Source: Microvirga terricola
GTDB lineage: Bacteria > Pseudomonadota > Alphaproteobacteria > Rhizobiales > Beijerinckiaceae
NCBI RefSeq assembly: GCF_011777495.1
Contig: NZ_JAATJS010000004.1
Coordinates: forward strand, 310,001 to 374,000
Direction: 5' to 3'
Length of the DNA: 64,000 bases
Shown here: positions 37,231 through 46,022 of the stretch, one piece after another
Numbering within the stretch: the stretch's first letter is position 1
Layout: each line of letters starts with the position of its first letter
Translations under genes and position numbers: made by a program
The notes under the pieces: model-generated
Database searches by the model: none
Told to the model about the DNA's origin: nothing
What the model saw: the letters and a program-made list of their open reading frames with translations, nothing else

Positions 37231-37839
37231 GTGAGTGGCATATCGGCATTCATGTCCGGAGTAACGGTAGGGCTCGTCGTTACGATGCCCGTAGGCCCGA
37301 TGAGCTTGCTCTGCATTCAGCGCGCTCTGGTGTTCGGCGCCCTCGCCGGCTTTACCACCGGTCTCGGAGCAGCAACCGTTCTCGCCATCTATACCGCCTG
37401 CGCTGTGCTCGGCTTGGGGCCCGCCATCATTTCGGCTCTCGTGTATAGCAAAGCAATTGTCCCAGCAGTCTCGGCCTGTCTCCTTCTCTGGTTCAGCGCC
37501 CGCATTCTTGGGCGAACCGTATCGCTTGCAGGTCCTACCGCCGATGGACACAGTGCCATATCCTCCTATTGCAGCGCCGTTGCATGTGCGTTGTTCAATC
37601 CCCTGACACCCGTTCTGCTAGCTGCTGTCCTCCCGACGGTGGCGCTCCCAGAACCCCGCGCCGCTTCCACCATGGTCGCAGCTGTCTTTGCGGCGTCGGT
37701 GACTTGGTGGCTGGTCGTGAGTGGGAGTGTGGCTGCCCTACGCTCGAGTCTGAGCGTGACGGTCCTAAACCTTATCAACAAAGCATCCGGGTTGGTGCTG
37801 GGTGCGCTGGGCATCCTAATGGCCGCCGAATGCTTTTGA
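37231..37839 (+). CDS. LysE family exporter
   Basis: A 202-residue membrane protein with about six helices. The LysE/RhtB signature is at the N-terminus (GLVVTMPVGPMSLLCIQRAL near residue 13), followed by a GALAGFTTGLGAA helix start. It probably exports an amino acid or similar small molecule; substrate not known. GTG 37231 is chosen because GAGG precedes it by seven bases; TTG at 37225 is an alternative. It faces, tail to tail, a LuxR-type regulator gene 41 bases away. It is somewhat less GC-rich than its neighbours by eye. Confidence 0.82.
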   Translation: MSGISAFMSGVTVGLVVTMPVGPMSLLCIQRALVFGALAGFTTGLGAATVLAIYTACAVLGLGPAIISALVYSKAIVPAVSACLLLWFSARILGRTVSLAGPTADGHSAISSYCSAVACALFNPLTPVLLAAVLPTVALPEPRAASTMVAAVFAASVTWWLVVSGSVAALRSSLSVTVLNLINKASGLVLGALGILMAAECF

Positions 37840-37880
37840 CCGGCGTCTCTACTTGGAGCGGTCGACCCGGCGCGGCCAAT

Positions 37881-39041
37881 TCAGGCGTCTCCAGGAGACT
37901 GAGAATGGACCGGCTCGACTAATTGCATCGTAAGCCGGATCAGCTCCGTCTGGCGGGAGACGCCAGTCTTGGCAAAGATGTGATCCAGATGGGTCTTTGC
38001 AGTTGATTGAGCGATGCCGAAATGGTTGGCCGCCTTCGCCAGGGTCTGACCTGCCACAAGGCTTTCCAATATTCGCTCTTCAGCGGGGGTAAGGTCGAAG
38101 GCTTTGGCCACTAGGGCGGCTCCACTCCGTTCATCGGTCCTGCCGACGAAGACGGCGGCGACGGCTTCGGGTTGCAGACGTGTGCGCAGGTCCCCCACTG
38201 TCATGGGAAGCACATGGGCGTAGGCGGGGGGGAAGCTGCCATCCGTGAGACAGATAGCGCTAGGCATCTCACCCAACCGCGTCTCGTCCCGCGCCGCCAG
38301 CGCAATCGCGCTTCGGAGCTCCCGGCTTGCCGATGGCGTGCCTGCAGCCAGGGAGCGATTGGCATTTCTGATCGGCCCGCCGTTGCGCATCATCTGCTCC
38401 GCCGAACGGTTCGCGTGCAGAATCCCTCCGCGCTCATCGGTCAGGACGACCCCACAACGAAGCGCATCGAGGGCCTCGGCCATGTGTGTGCGTTCGATGG
38501 CCCGCACATCAAGGAGATCGCTAATCGCAACCGTCTTTCTCAGGTGCGGCAGGAGCAGCCGACCCAGTTCGATCTCACGGCCCGTGATGGCGCCTTGCCG
38601 TGCATGCCGCCCAAGGCCGATCTCCGCGAATTGCCTGTGCGTGGACATTAGAAACATATGCATGATGTCCACGATGCCCTGCGGCTTGAGGCACTCCTCC
38701 ACGTAGAGCGACGTCTGAATATAGTCGGGACTGAGATGAACGGAGGTCACGAACATCTCGTCGGCGGATGCTTGCAGGGCTAGCCACTCCGTCAGGCGGG
38801 CATTGATCTCAGGCACGTGCCGTTCCGACTTAAGACGAAGCAGGGCGGGCTCCCAGCCGGCGGCCTTGTTGAGCAGGAAGCGGTTGTTGTGAAGGTCACT
38901 CAGGGTCAATGAAGCGACGGTGCAATCGAAGGCATCGGCGACATCCGCAAGGGCCGCCTCCCAGCGGCCCGGATCGAGGGCGCAGTCATAGATCGCTCCG
39001 ATCAACTCCGACAGCCTACGATGCGACAGCACTTCACCCAT
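37881..39041 (-). CDS. LuxR-type helix-turn-helix transcriptional regulator
   Basis: A 386-residue regulator. The C-terminal DNA-binding domain (about 315-375) reads LTPAEERILESLVAGQTLAKAANHF and STAKTHLDHIFAKTGVSRQTEL, a clear LuxR/GerE helix-turn-helix. The N-terminal 300 residues begin LSHRRLSELIGAIYDCALDPGRWEAAL and include a PAS-like stretch near 190-260 (GVVLTDERGGILHANRSAEQMM), which could bind a ligand; no receiver domain or autoinducer domain is evident. Its gene is convergent with a LysE exporter. Target unknown. Confidence 0.87.
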   Translation of the reverse strand: MGEVLSHRRLSELIGAIYDCALDPGRWEAALADVADAFDCTVASLTLSDLHNNRFLLNKAAGWEPALLRLKSERHVPEINARLTEWLALQASADEMFVTSVHLSPDYIQTSLYVEECLKPQGIVDIMHMFLMSTHRQFAEIGLGRHARQGAITGREIELGRLLLPHLRKTVAISDLLDVRAIERTHMAEALDALRCGVVLTDERGGILHANRSAEQMMRNGGPIRNANRSLAAGTPSASRELRSAIALAARDETRLGEMPSAICLTDGSFPPAYAHVLPMTVGDLRTRLQPEAVAAVFVGRTDERSGAALVAKAFDLTPAEERILESLVAGQTLAKAANHFGIAQSTAKTHLDHIFAKTGVSRQTELIRLTMQLVEPVHSQSPGDA

Positions 39042-39222
39042 CGGTCATCGCTCCCGGGTTGGACCGAAACCCGCTGCGACAAGACCGGGCCGCGGGCGCC
39101 AACTATAAATGTAGGACTATTTCCCACAAGTCGAAGAGCGCGCAAGCCGTGGTGGCATGTTCATAATAGCAGGACGTGCGCCGGCCGCGGCGACTGAGTT
39201 GCCCTGCGATCGGCCGCGGCCC

Positions 39223-40566
39223 TTACTCCCGCCCCTTGTCGAACGGGTTCTTGCCCATGCGCAGCAACATGCGGACTGGCACCCCGGGCAGGTCGAAGGA
39301 TTCGCGCAGGCTGTTGACGAGATAGCGCGTGTAGCTCTTCGGCAGAGCGTCGAGCTGGTTGCCGAAGAGCGCGAAGGTCGGTGGGCGGGATTTGATCTGC
39401 GTCATGTAGCGGATCTTGATGCGTCGCCCCGACACGGCCGGCGGCGGGTTTGCCTCCAGCGCCTCGCTTAGCCATTGATTGATACGCGCCGTCGAGACGC
39501 GACGGTTCCAGGTCTCATAGACCTGAAGAATGGCTTTCATCAGCGGATCGATGCCGCTGCCTGCGAGCCCTGAGAGCGGCACAACCGGCGCGCCCTTCAC
39601 CTGCGGCAGGAGACGTGCCGCCTTTTCTTTCAGGTCCTTCAGCAGGCCCGGCTGATCGGCGACCAAGTCCCACTTGTTAAGGCCGATCACGAGGGCGCGA
39701 CCCTCCTGCTCCACCAGATCGACGATGGAGAGATCCTGCTTTTCGAACGGAATGGTCGCGTCGAGAAGCACCACGACGACTTCCGCGAAGCGCACGGCGC
39801 GAAGCGCATCGGCGACGGAGAGCTTTTCGAGCTTGTCCTCGACGCGGGCGCGCTTGCGCAGGCCGGCTGTGTCGAACAGCTTGATGGCACGACCGCGCCA
39901 TTCCCAATCGAGCGAGATGGAATCGCGGGTGATCCCCGCTTCCGGGCCGGTGAGCAGACGATCCTCGCCGACCATGCGATTGATGAGGGTGGACTTGCCC
40001 GCATTCGGCCGTCCGACGATGGCGACCTGAAGCGGCTTATTCGTGTCTTCCTCTTCCTCCTCGTCGCCCGGTTCGGGGAAGAAGGGCATCAGCGCCTCGA
40101 AGAGATCGGCCATGCCCTCGCCGTGCTCGGCGGATAGGGGCACCGGGTCGCCGAGGCCGAGGGAGAACGCCTCGTAGGCGCCCGCCAAACCCGCCCCGCC
40201 CTCGGCCTTGTTGGCGACGAGAACGACGGGCTTGCCGGACCGGCGGACCATTTCGGCGAAGGGCCGGTCGGCGGGCAGAATGCCGACGCGGGCGTCGACG
40301 ACGAAAAGGATCAGATCGGCGTCGCCGATTGCGGCCTCGGTCTGGGCGCGCATACGGCCGAGAAGCGATTCTTCGGTCGCCTCTTCCAGGCCCGCCGTGT
40401 CGATGATGCGGAATTCAAGATCGCCGAGACGCGCCTCGCCCTCGCGCCGGTCGCGGGTCACGCCCGGCCGGTCGTCTACGAGCGCGAGCTTCTTGCCGAC
40501 GAGGCGGTTGAACAGAGTCGATTTGCCGACATTCGGCCGCCCGACAATGGCGACGGTAGGCGTCAT
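39223..40566 (-). CDS. der: GTPase Der (EngA)
   Basis: An essential double-GTPase needed for 50S ribosome assembly. The 447-residue protein has two tandem G domains, each with complete motifs: GRPNVGKST at residue 8 and DTAGLEE, then GRPNAGKST near 185 and [19 protein letters not shown]. The C-terminal KH-like domain ends [16 protein letters not shown]. An acidic linker ([11 protein letters not shown]) joins the G domains. It follows a TPR membrane protein gene by 12 bases on the same strand. Confidence 0.97.
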   Translation of the reverse strand: MTPTVAIVGRPNVGKSTLFNRLVGKKLALVDDRPGVTRDRREGEARLGDLEFRIIDTAGLEEATEESLLGRMRAQTEAAIGDADLILFVVDARVGILPADRPFAEMVRRSGKPVVLVANKAEGGAGLAGAYEAFSLGLGDPVPLSAEHGEGMADLFEALMPFFPEPGDEEEEEDTNKPLQVAIVGRPNAGKSTLINRMVGEDRLLTGPEAGITRDSISLDWEWRGRAIKLFDTAGLRKRARVEDKLEKLSVADALRAVRFAEVVVVLLDATIPFEKQDLSIVDLVEQEGRALVIGLNKWDLVADQPGLLKDLKEKAARLLPQVKGAPVVPLSGLAGSGIDPLMKAILQVYETWNRRVSTARINQWLSEALEANPPPAVSGRRIKIRYMTQIKSRPPTFALFGNQLDALPKSYTRYLVNSLRESFDLPGVPVRMLLRMGKNPFDKGRE

Positions 40567-40578
40567 GTCATGCCTCGC

Positions 40579-41250
40579 TTATTGAGTGACCTGCACCGGG
40601 CCGCCCGCCACGAGGGCGGTGTAAACGGCAAGGCGCTGCTTGAGAGCCGGAGGCGTGTCGCGATCCGCCGCGATCTGGTCAAACCAGCGTCCGGCATAAT
40701 CCATGTCGCCGGCCTTCAGGCCCGACAGGCCCAGAAGCTCGCGCGCAGAATGCCGCCACGGGTTGCCGGGAACTGCGATGCGCTCGAGCGCCGGGCGGAT
40801 CTTCGCGGGCTCCGCCGTGTCCAGGCGCAGCCAGGCCGCGCGAAGGCGGGCCAGATCCTGCCAGAGCGGGCTGAGCTTGGCGTCGTTCGACAGAGCGTCA
40901 TAGGCCGAGGCGCCGTTTTCCGCGTTCTGGCTGCCAAGCTCGGCGGCAAGGCGGAATTTCGCCAGCTGGCCGTAGCCCGAGCCGTCTTCCTTGGCGAGCG
41001 ATTCCAGAACCGCCTCCGCGTCCTTGCTCTTGTCCTCACGGGAAAGCTTGAGGGCTTCCTCATAGCGAACGGCGGCAGCCTGAGCGCGGGTTTCCTGGGT
41101 ATGCTCCCAAAAACGCCAGCCGCCCACCAAGGCCACGACAAGAACGGCGACGCCGACGATGACGCCGTTGTAGCGCTTCCAGATTTGGGCGATCTGGTCG
41201 CGGCGATATTCCTCGTCGACCTCGCGGATGAACTCGTCGTTCGGAGCCAT
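40579..41250 (-). CDS. Membrane-anchored TPR protein, YfgM-like
   Basis: A 223-residue protein with a short cytoplasmic N-terminus (FIREVDEEYRRDQIAQIWKRY), one helix near residues 31-50 (GVIVGVAVLVVALVGGWRFW) and a periplasmic TPR-like domain. This matches the YfgM/TPR_21 family, an envelope chaperone associated with SecYEG in E. coli. ATG 41250 is chosen for GAGGAAGT immediately upstream and the conserved start; an upstream in-frame start at 41283 is weaker. The family's usual neighbour bamB is absent between this gene and der. Confidence 0.87.
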   Translation of the reverse strand: MAPNDEFIREVDEEYRRDQIAQIWKRYNGVIVGVAVLVVALVGGWRFWEHTQETRAQAAAVRYEEALKLSREDKSKDAEAVLESLAKEDGSGYGQLAKFRLAAELGSQNAENGASAYDALSNDAKLSPLWQDLARLRAAWLRLDTAEPAKIRPALERIAVPGNPWRHSARELLGLSGLKAGDMDYAGRWFDQIAADRDTPPALKQRLAVYTALVAGGPVQVTQ

Positions 41251-41366
41251 ACTTCCTCTGCGGCCTTGAAAGACCGCCTCCATTATCGAATTGGGTCGCC
41301 TAGCATAGAGCCCCGCCTATGGCGAGGGGCTGATCGCGTCGCAGGCGTTTTCTCTGAATAGGTGCC

Positions 41367-41948
41367 TTAGCTTTGGCCCGGCAAGACGGGAACCCCGATC
41401 AGCAGGGGATGGAGCCATATCACGAAAATGGCATAGGCAGCCGTTCCGATGAGCACGACCAGCACGTCGTTACGGATGCCTGCCGGAGGGGCGACCGGCG
41501 CCGGCTCACCGCGATACTTCACGCTGATCCGTGCCGTCACGGCCCAGACGAGGAACGAGCCGAAAAGCAAGATCGAGCCCAGGTCGCCATTGGCGAGCAA
41601 ATGCGCGAAAGCCCAGATCTTCACGCCCGCCATCATCGGATGCTTGACGGCGGCCTTGATCCGCCCCGGCAGATAGGCGGCGGGAAAGAGGACGAAGGCG
41701 ATCCACACGAGGGGCAGAGCCAGATGCCGGGTCCAGACCGGCGGGTCCCAAACCGGGATGTACCCCGCCTGCCGGTATTGGCCGTAGCCGATGATGATCA
41801 GCACGAGGCCAGCCAGCGACACAAGGGAATAGAGCCCCTTATAAGGCCCCTCCCCGATCTTCGCGATGATCCCCGCCCGCCAGGTGCGAGCCATGGTCAA
41901 GGCATGGACGCTGAAAAAGACAATCAGCCCAACGATCAGCAGCGTCAC
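41367..41948 (-). CDS. NnrU family membrane protein
   Basis: A 193-residue protein with five to six helices and the NnrU hallmarks: VFFSVHALTMAR near residue 9, YSLVSLAGLVLIIIGYGQYR, and HPMMAGVKIWAFAHLLANGDLGSILLFGSFLVWAV. NnrU was named from nitrite/nitric oxide regulons in Rhodobacter, but related proteins are widespread in non-denitrifiers. No denitrification genes are near. A 116-base gap separates it from the TPR protein gene downstream, so a shared operon is possible but not certain. Confidence 0.9.
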   Translation of the reverse strand: MTLLIVGLIVFFSVHALTMARTWRAGIIAKIGEGPYKGLYSLVSLAGLVLIIIGYGQYRQAGYIPVWDPPVWTRHLALPLVWIAFVLFPAAYLPGRIKAAVKHPMMAGVKIWAFAHLLANGDLGSILLFGSFLVWAVTARISVKYRGEPAPVAPPAGIRNDVLVVLIGTAAYAIFVIWLHPLLIGVPVLPGQS

Positions 41949-42124
41949 GACGATCTCCCGATGTGCTCAAATTATAGCCATTTGCCAGCCGACGGCCGAT
42001 CCTAACCGATTTGATTTAATGCCTACAACTTCGGCATCCACAACGACTTTTCCTTGCCTTGGAAAGCGTTGCACGGACCGAAACTTTTAACGACTTGGCT
42101 GCTTGCGACACAAAAGCGTTCCAG

Positions 42125-42146
42125 ATACTCGCCTTAAGTCGAGTAT
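42125..42146. promoter_or_regulatory. Near-perfect 22-base dyad upstream of the TRAP transporter genes
   Basis: Arms ATACTCG (42125-42131) and CGAGTAT (42140-42146) flank CCTTAAGT, whose core CTTAAG is itself palindromic, so 20 of 22 bases fit two-fold symmetry. It lies 90 bases before the GTG start of the small permease gene. This is the shape of an operator for a dimeric repressor; the protein is unknown and none is encoded next to it. Confidence 0.5.
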
Positions 42147-42222
42147 GGTTGCGCTTATCCGACCCTAGCGCTGGACTTTCGAGTTCGCTAGCTAGGCTCT
42201 TGAGAAACCATAAGCCTAAATT

Positions 42223-42229
42223 AGGGAAG
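42223..42229 (+). promoter_or_regulatory. Ribosome binding site for GTG start 42236
   Basis: AGGGAAG ends six bases before the GTG that opens the TRAP small permease. The frame is open further upstream, but that part lacks membrane-protein similarity. Confidence 0.6.
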
Positions 42230-42235
42230 AAACCG

Positions 42236-42856
42236 GTGGCAGGGCTCCTTCAGCTATCCCGCATCATCGACTCCATCAATGAGCGCATCGGCAAAGTGGC
42301 CGCCTGGGCCATCGTGGTGGCGATCGTCGTTTCGGCGGTCAACGCGATCATCCGGCGCATCTTCGGCGTCTCATCGAATGCGTGGCTGGAGCTGCAATGG
42401 TACCTGTTCGGCGCGGTCTTCATGCTCTGCGCGGCCTGGACCCTGAAGTCGAACGAGCATATCCGCATCGACATCATCTCGGGCAAGCTCTCCAAGCGCT
42501 CCCGCGATTGGATCGACATGTTCGGCCACATCTTCTTCCTGCTGCCGTTTCTGGCCGTGCTGACGTGGCTCTCCTTCCCCTATTTCATCAAGTCATTCGT
42601 CTCGGGCGAAGTTTCGTCCAACGCGGGCGGCCTGCCGATCTGGCCGGCCAAAGGCTTGATCCTTCTCGGCTTCATTTCGCTCTCCTTGCAGTGGGTGAGC
42701 GAGGTCATCAAGCGCATCGCGATCATGCGCGGCCAGTTGGTCGACGAGCACGCCGAGGGCAACAGCGCCGAGGCCGAGGCCGAGCGCCTTCTCACCGAAC
42801 TGGCCGATCCGAACGCACCGGCCACCGCCGAACCTCCGGGGGACGGCATCCGCTGA
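42236..42856 (+). CDS. TRAP transporter small permease (DctQ-type)
   Basis: The small membrane subunit of a tripartite ATP-independent periplasmic transporter. The 206-residue protein has four helices typical of DctQ: AAWAIVVAIVVSAVNAIIRR near residue 19, LELQWYLFGAVFMLCAAWTL near 49 with the Glu and Trp conserved in the family, FFLLPFLAVLTWLSFPYF near 97, and LILLGFISLSLQWVSEVI near 139. A Glu/Ala-rich tail of about 45 residues follows. It precedes the large permease gene by 41 bases. Confidence 0.93.
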   Translation: MAGLLQLSRIIDSINERIGKVAAWAIVVAIVVSAVNAIIRRIFGVSSNAWLELQWYLFGAVFMLCAAWTLKSNEHIRIDIISGKLSKRSRDWIDMFGHIFFLLPFLAVLTWLSFPYFIKSFVSGEVSSNAGGLPIWPAKGLILLGFISLSLQWVSEVIKRIAIMRGQLVDEHAEGNSAEAEAERLLTELADPNAPATAEPPGDGIR

Positions 42857-42897
42857 CCCCGACCGCGACCTGACCTCGTTTCCCGGAGCTTCCTCCC

Positions 42898-44784
42898 ATG
42901 GCTGTGCTGATTGCCCAGAACCTCGCGCCGATCATGTTCGCGGCGCTCGTCATCTTTCTCCTGCTCGGCTACCCGGTTGCGTTCTCTCTCGCGGCCAACG
43001 GCCTACTGTTCTTCTTCGTCGCGGTCGAACTCGCACCGCTGGCTCCTGAGACCATCAACCTCTCCTGGCCCCTCCTCCAGGCCCTACCGGACAGGGTCTA
43101 TGCGACCATGTCGAACGAGGTGCTGCTGGCGATTCCGTTCTTCACGTTCATGGGCTTGATCCTTGAACGCTCCGGCATGGCGGAGGACCTGCTGGACACC
43201 ATCGGCCAGCTTTTTGGCCCGGTTCGCGGCGGTCTGGCCTATGCGGTGATCTTCGTGGGCGCGCTGCTGGCGGCCACCACCGGCGTCGTCGCGGCTTCGG
43301 TGATCTCCATGGGCCTGATCTCGCTGCCGATCATGCTGCGCTACGGCTATGACCGCCGCCTCGCCTCGGGCGTGATCGCGGCCTCCGGCACGCTGGCGCA
43401 GATCATCCCGCCCTCGCTCGTTCTGATCGTGATGGCCGACCAGCTCGGCCGCTCGGTCGGTGACATGTACGAGGGCGCGTTCCTGCCGGGCATCATCCTC
43501 GCGGGCCTCTACGCCGTCTACGTCCTCCTGATGTCCATCGTGTATCCGAAGTCGGCTCCCGGCTTGCCGCCGGAGGCTATCGGCTTCCGCGAGCCCAATG
43601 GATCGCGCGGCGTCTGGCAGCTCGGCATCCTCGTCGCCTTCTCCGGCGTCGTCGGCTATTACGTGCTGTCGCAGACCAATACCAAGGCCGGTGCGGATTT
43701 CGTGATCCTCACGATCTGCGTCGCCACCGTCGTTGCGCTCATCTGTGCGCTGATGAACAAGATGCTCGGCGCCCGGCGGATCGTCGGATCGGTGATCCTG
43801 GCCGGCCTCCTCGCCGCCGCTTACGTCTTCCTTCACCAGCAAGGCAGGGACTCGCTCGGCCTGCTCGTCGAGATGATGCTCGCCGGCGTGATCTACGCCA
43901 TCGTCGTCGGCGCGACGGAACGCTTCACCGGCTTCCGCCTGATGTCCAACATGGCGCAGCAGGTCACCTTCGTCATGGTGCCGCCGCTGCTGCTGATCTT
44001 CCTCGTGCTCGGCACCATCTTCATCGGCGTCGCCACGCCGACGGAAGGCGGCGCGATGGGCGCGCTCGGCTCGGTGATCCTCGCCGCCATCAAGCGCAAG
44101 CTCGACAACAACCCGAAGCGCTTCAACTTCGCCCTCGTGCGCCAGGCGACGGATGCGACGGCGAAACTCTCGGCCTTCGTGTTGTTCATCCTCATCGGCG
44201 CACGCGTGTTCTCGCTGACCTTCTACGGCGTCAACGGACACGTCTGGGTCGAGCATCTGCTTACCTCGTTGCCAGGTGGTCAGGTCGGCTTCCTGGTCTT
44301 CACCAACGTGCTGGTGTTCTTCCTGGCCTTCTTCCTCGACTTCTTCGAGCTGGCCTTCATCATCGTTCCGCTCCTGGGACCGGCAGCGGAGAAGCTCGGC
44401 ATCGACCTGATCTGGTTCGGCGTGATGCTGGGCGTGAACATGCAGACCTCGTTCATGCACCCGCCCTTCGGCTTCGCCCTGTTCTTCCTGCGCTCGGTCG
44501 CGCCGAAGGTGCCTTATATCGACCGCGTCACCGGCAAGCGCATGGAGCCTGTCACGACCGGACAGATCTACTGGGGCGCGGTGCCGTTCGTGATCATTCA
44601 GCTGATCATGGTGGCCATCGTCGTGACGTTCCCGCAGATCGTGATGCACTACAAAGCCGCCGGACCGCAGGTCGATCCTGCCGCGGTCCAGAAGAAGCTC
44701 GACGAGCTGCTCCTGCCCGGCCTCGGCGCCCCCGGCGGCGGACTGCCCGGCCTGAACTTCGACGAACCGCCGAAGATTCAATAA
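42898..44784 (+). CDS. TRAP transporter large permease (DctM-type), long form
   Basis: The ion-coupled transport subunit. At 628 residues it is about 200 longer than classic DctM (about 430). Family motifs: LGYPVAFSLAANG near residue 24, VLLAIPFFTFMGLILERSGMAEDLLD near 78, and ASGTLAQIIPPSLVLIVMAD near 161 and, after the extra section, IATPTEGGAMGALGS (here VATPTEGG) near 380 and GVMLGVNMQTSFMHPPFGFALFFLR near 503. The insertion (about 225-330) holds extra helices. No DctP binding protein gene is adjacent. Substrate unknown; long forms occur in systems for organic acids. Confidence 0.92.
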   Translation: MAVLIAQNLAPIMFAALVIFLLLGYPVAFSLAANGLLFFFVAVELAPLAPETINLSWPLLQALPDRVYATMSNEVLLAIPFFTFMGLILERSGMAEDLLDTIGQLFGPVRGGLAYAVIFVGALLAATTGVVAASVISMGLISLPIMLRYGYDRRLASGVIAASGTLAQIIPPSLVLIVMADQLGRSVGDMYEGAFLPGIILAGLYAVYVLLMSIVYPKSAPGLPPEAIGFREPNGSRGVWQLGILVAFSGVVGYYVLSQTNTKAGADFVILTICVATVVALICALMNKMLGARRIVGSVILAGLLAAAYVFLHQQGRDSLGLLVEMMLAGVIYAIVVGATERFTGFRLMSNMAQQVTFVMVPPLLLIFLVLGTIFIGVATPTEGGAMGALGSVILAAIKRKLDNNPKRFNFALVRQATDATAKLSAFVLFILIGARVFSLTFYGVNGHVWVEHLLTSLPGGQVGFLVFTNVLVFFLAFFLDFFELAFIIVPLLGPAAEKLGIDLIWFGVMLGVNMQTSFMHPPFGFALFFLRSVAPKVPYIDRVTGKRMEPVTTGQIYWGAVPFVIIQLIMVAIVVTFPQIVMHYKAAGPQVDPAAVQKKLDELLLPGLGAPGGGLPGLNFDEPPKIQ

Positions 44785-44872
44785 GGATTACAGAATTTCT
44801 CGGGAGGCCGGCCATTCGGCCTCCGATCAAGACCTCAACAGGGGGGCGGCATAAAAACATCCGCCAGGAAGG

Positions 44873-44906
44873 GGGCAGGTTCTCACGGACCTGCCCTTTT
44901 TCTTTC
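44873..44906 (+). terminator. Intrinsic terminator of the TRAP operon
   Basis: An eight-base-pair stem (arms 44873-44880 and 44889-44896) followed by a long T-rich run (TTTTTCTTT). A second hairpin without T tract lies at 44803-44824. Confidence 0.82.
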
Positions 44907-44950
44907 CAAGGCCGGCTATCGCATGAAATTTGCAAAGCTATGATGCCGCC

Positions 44951-45625
44951 ATGATCCCAGCGGAACCGATCACGATCACCCTCGCCGACGGCACGAGTGT
45001 CTCCGGGCTCTGGCAAGAACCGCCCGACACGCGCGCGTGCCTCGTTCTCGCCCACGGCGCCGGCGCTGGCATGACGCATAAGGGTATGACGGCGCTCGCC
45101 GATGGTCTCGCCGCGCGGAGCATCGCGACGTTGCGCTATCAATTTCCTTACATGGAGCGCGGCTCACGCCGTCCGGACAGCCCGGCAGTCGCTCACGCAG
45201 CGGTGCGGGCCGCTGTCGCCGAGGCGGCGCGGCTGGCACCAAGTCTGCCACTCTTCGCGGGAGGCCGATCGTTCGGTGGACGCATGACTTCGCAAGCGCA
45301 GGCTCTCACGCCTCTGCCTGGTGTACGCGGCCTCATCTTCTTCGCCTTCCCGCTTCATCCGGCTGGCAAACCATCCGATGATCGGGCGGGGCATTTGTCG
45401 AAGGTCACGATCCCGATGCTGTTCTTGCAAGGCACACGCGATGAGCTAGCGCAGCCCGAGCTACTTGAGCCGGTGATACGCAAGCTTGGTTCACAAGCGA
45501 CGCTCAAACTCCTCGACCACGCGGATCACAGCTTCCACGTTCCGGCCAAGACAGGCCGCAAGGACGCAGAAGTGATGGAAGAGTTGCTCGCTGCAACAGC
45601 CGTCTGGATCGCGATGCTGTCGTGA
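44951..45625 (+). CDS. Alpha/beta hydrolase family protein (KANL3/Tex30 type)
   Basis: A 224-residue cytoplasmic alpha/beta hydrolase. It has LVLAHGAGAGMTHKGM near residue 32, the nucleophile elbow GGRSFGGRM near 98, the acid in LQGTRDELAQPE near 164 and the catalytic His in DHADHSFHVP near 190. This resembles the KANL3/Tex30 branch and has no signal peptide. Substrate unknown. ATG 44951 is preferred over an in-frame TTG at 44930. It is a single gene, convergent with the ArsC-like gene downstream. Confidence 0.87.
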   Translation: MIPAEPITITLADGTSVSGLWQEPPDTRACLVLAHGAGAGMTHKGMTALADGLAARSIATLRYQFPYMERGSRRPDSPAVAHAAVRAAVAEAARLAPSLPLFAGGRSFGGRMTSQAQALTPLPGVRGLIFFAFPLHPAGKPSDDRAGHLSKVTIPMLFLQGTRDELAQPELLEPVIRKLGSQATLKLLDHADHSFHVPAKTGRKDAEVMEELLAATAVWIAMLS

Positions 45626-45656
45626 AAGACTAGTCGCTAGCCTTCCCGCTCCTCGA

Positions 45657-46019
45657 TCAACGACCGGCAAAGGTCTTTGCGTAAGTCTCGACGTTGAAAC
45701 CGACGAGGAGACCTCCCGCAACCTCCAGCACCGGACGCTTGATCATGGAGGGTTGATCGAGCATCAGCGCAATGGCCCTACCCTCATCGAGCCCGGCCTT
45801 ATCGCCATCCGGCAATTTGCGAAACGTCGTCCCCGCGCGATTGAGCAGCGTTTCCCAACCGACCGACCGCACCCAGCCCTTGAGCCGCGTGCGGTCGATG
45901 CCGGCAGCCTTGTAGTCATGGAACTCATAAGCGACGCCGCGCTCATCGAGCCAGGCGCGCGCCTTCTTCATCGTGTCGCAATTCTTGATGCCGTAGAGGG
46001 TCGCTTGGTTCGCTGGCAC
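45657..46019 (-). CDS. ArsC/Spx family reductase (YffB-like)
   Basis: A 120-residue thioredoxin-fold protein. LYGIKNCDTMKKARAWLD near residue 8 gives a single active Cys (Cys 14) as in YffB, and FRKLPDGDKAGLDEGRAIALMLDQPSMIKRPVLE is the C-terminal family block. The triple arginine set of true arsenate reductase ArsC is not clear, so arsenate reduction is not inferred; a glutathione-dependent thiol role is more likely. It starts three bases after the rpiB stop. Confidence 0.87.
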   Translation of the reverse strand: MPANQATLYGIKNCDTMKKARAWLDERGVAYEFHDYKAAGIDRTRLKGWVRSVGWETLLNRAGTTFRKLPDGDKAGLDEGRAIALMLDQPSMIKRPVLEVAGGLLVGFNVETYAKTFAGR

Positions 46020-46022
46020 TGT

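Noticed and set aside
39183-39222. Inverted repeat as a der terminator
   Set aside because: The eight-base arms are 24 bases apart and no T tract follows on the minus strand.
43084-44781. 565-codon minus-strand frame opposite the TRAP large permease
   Set aside because: The product is almost entirely charged residues, the mirror of hydrophobic codons, and has no motif.
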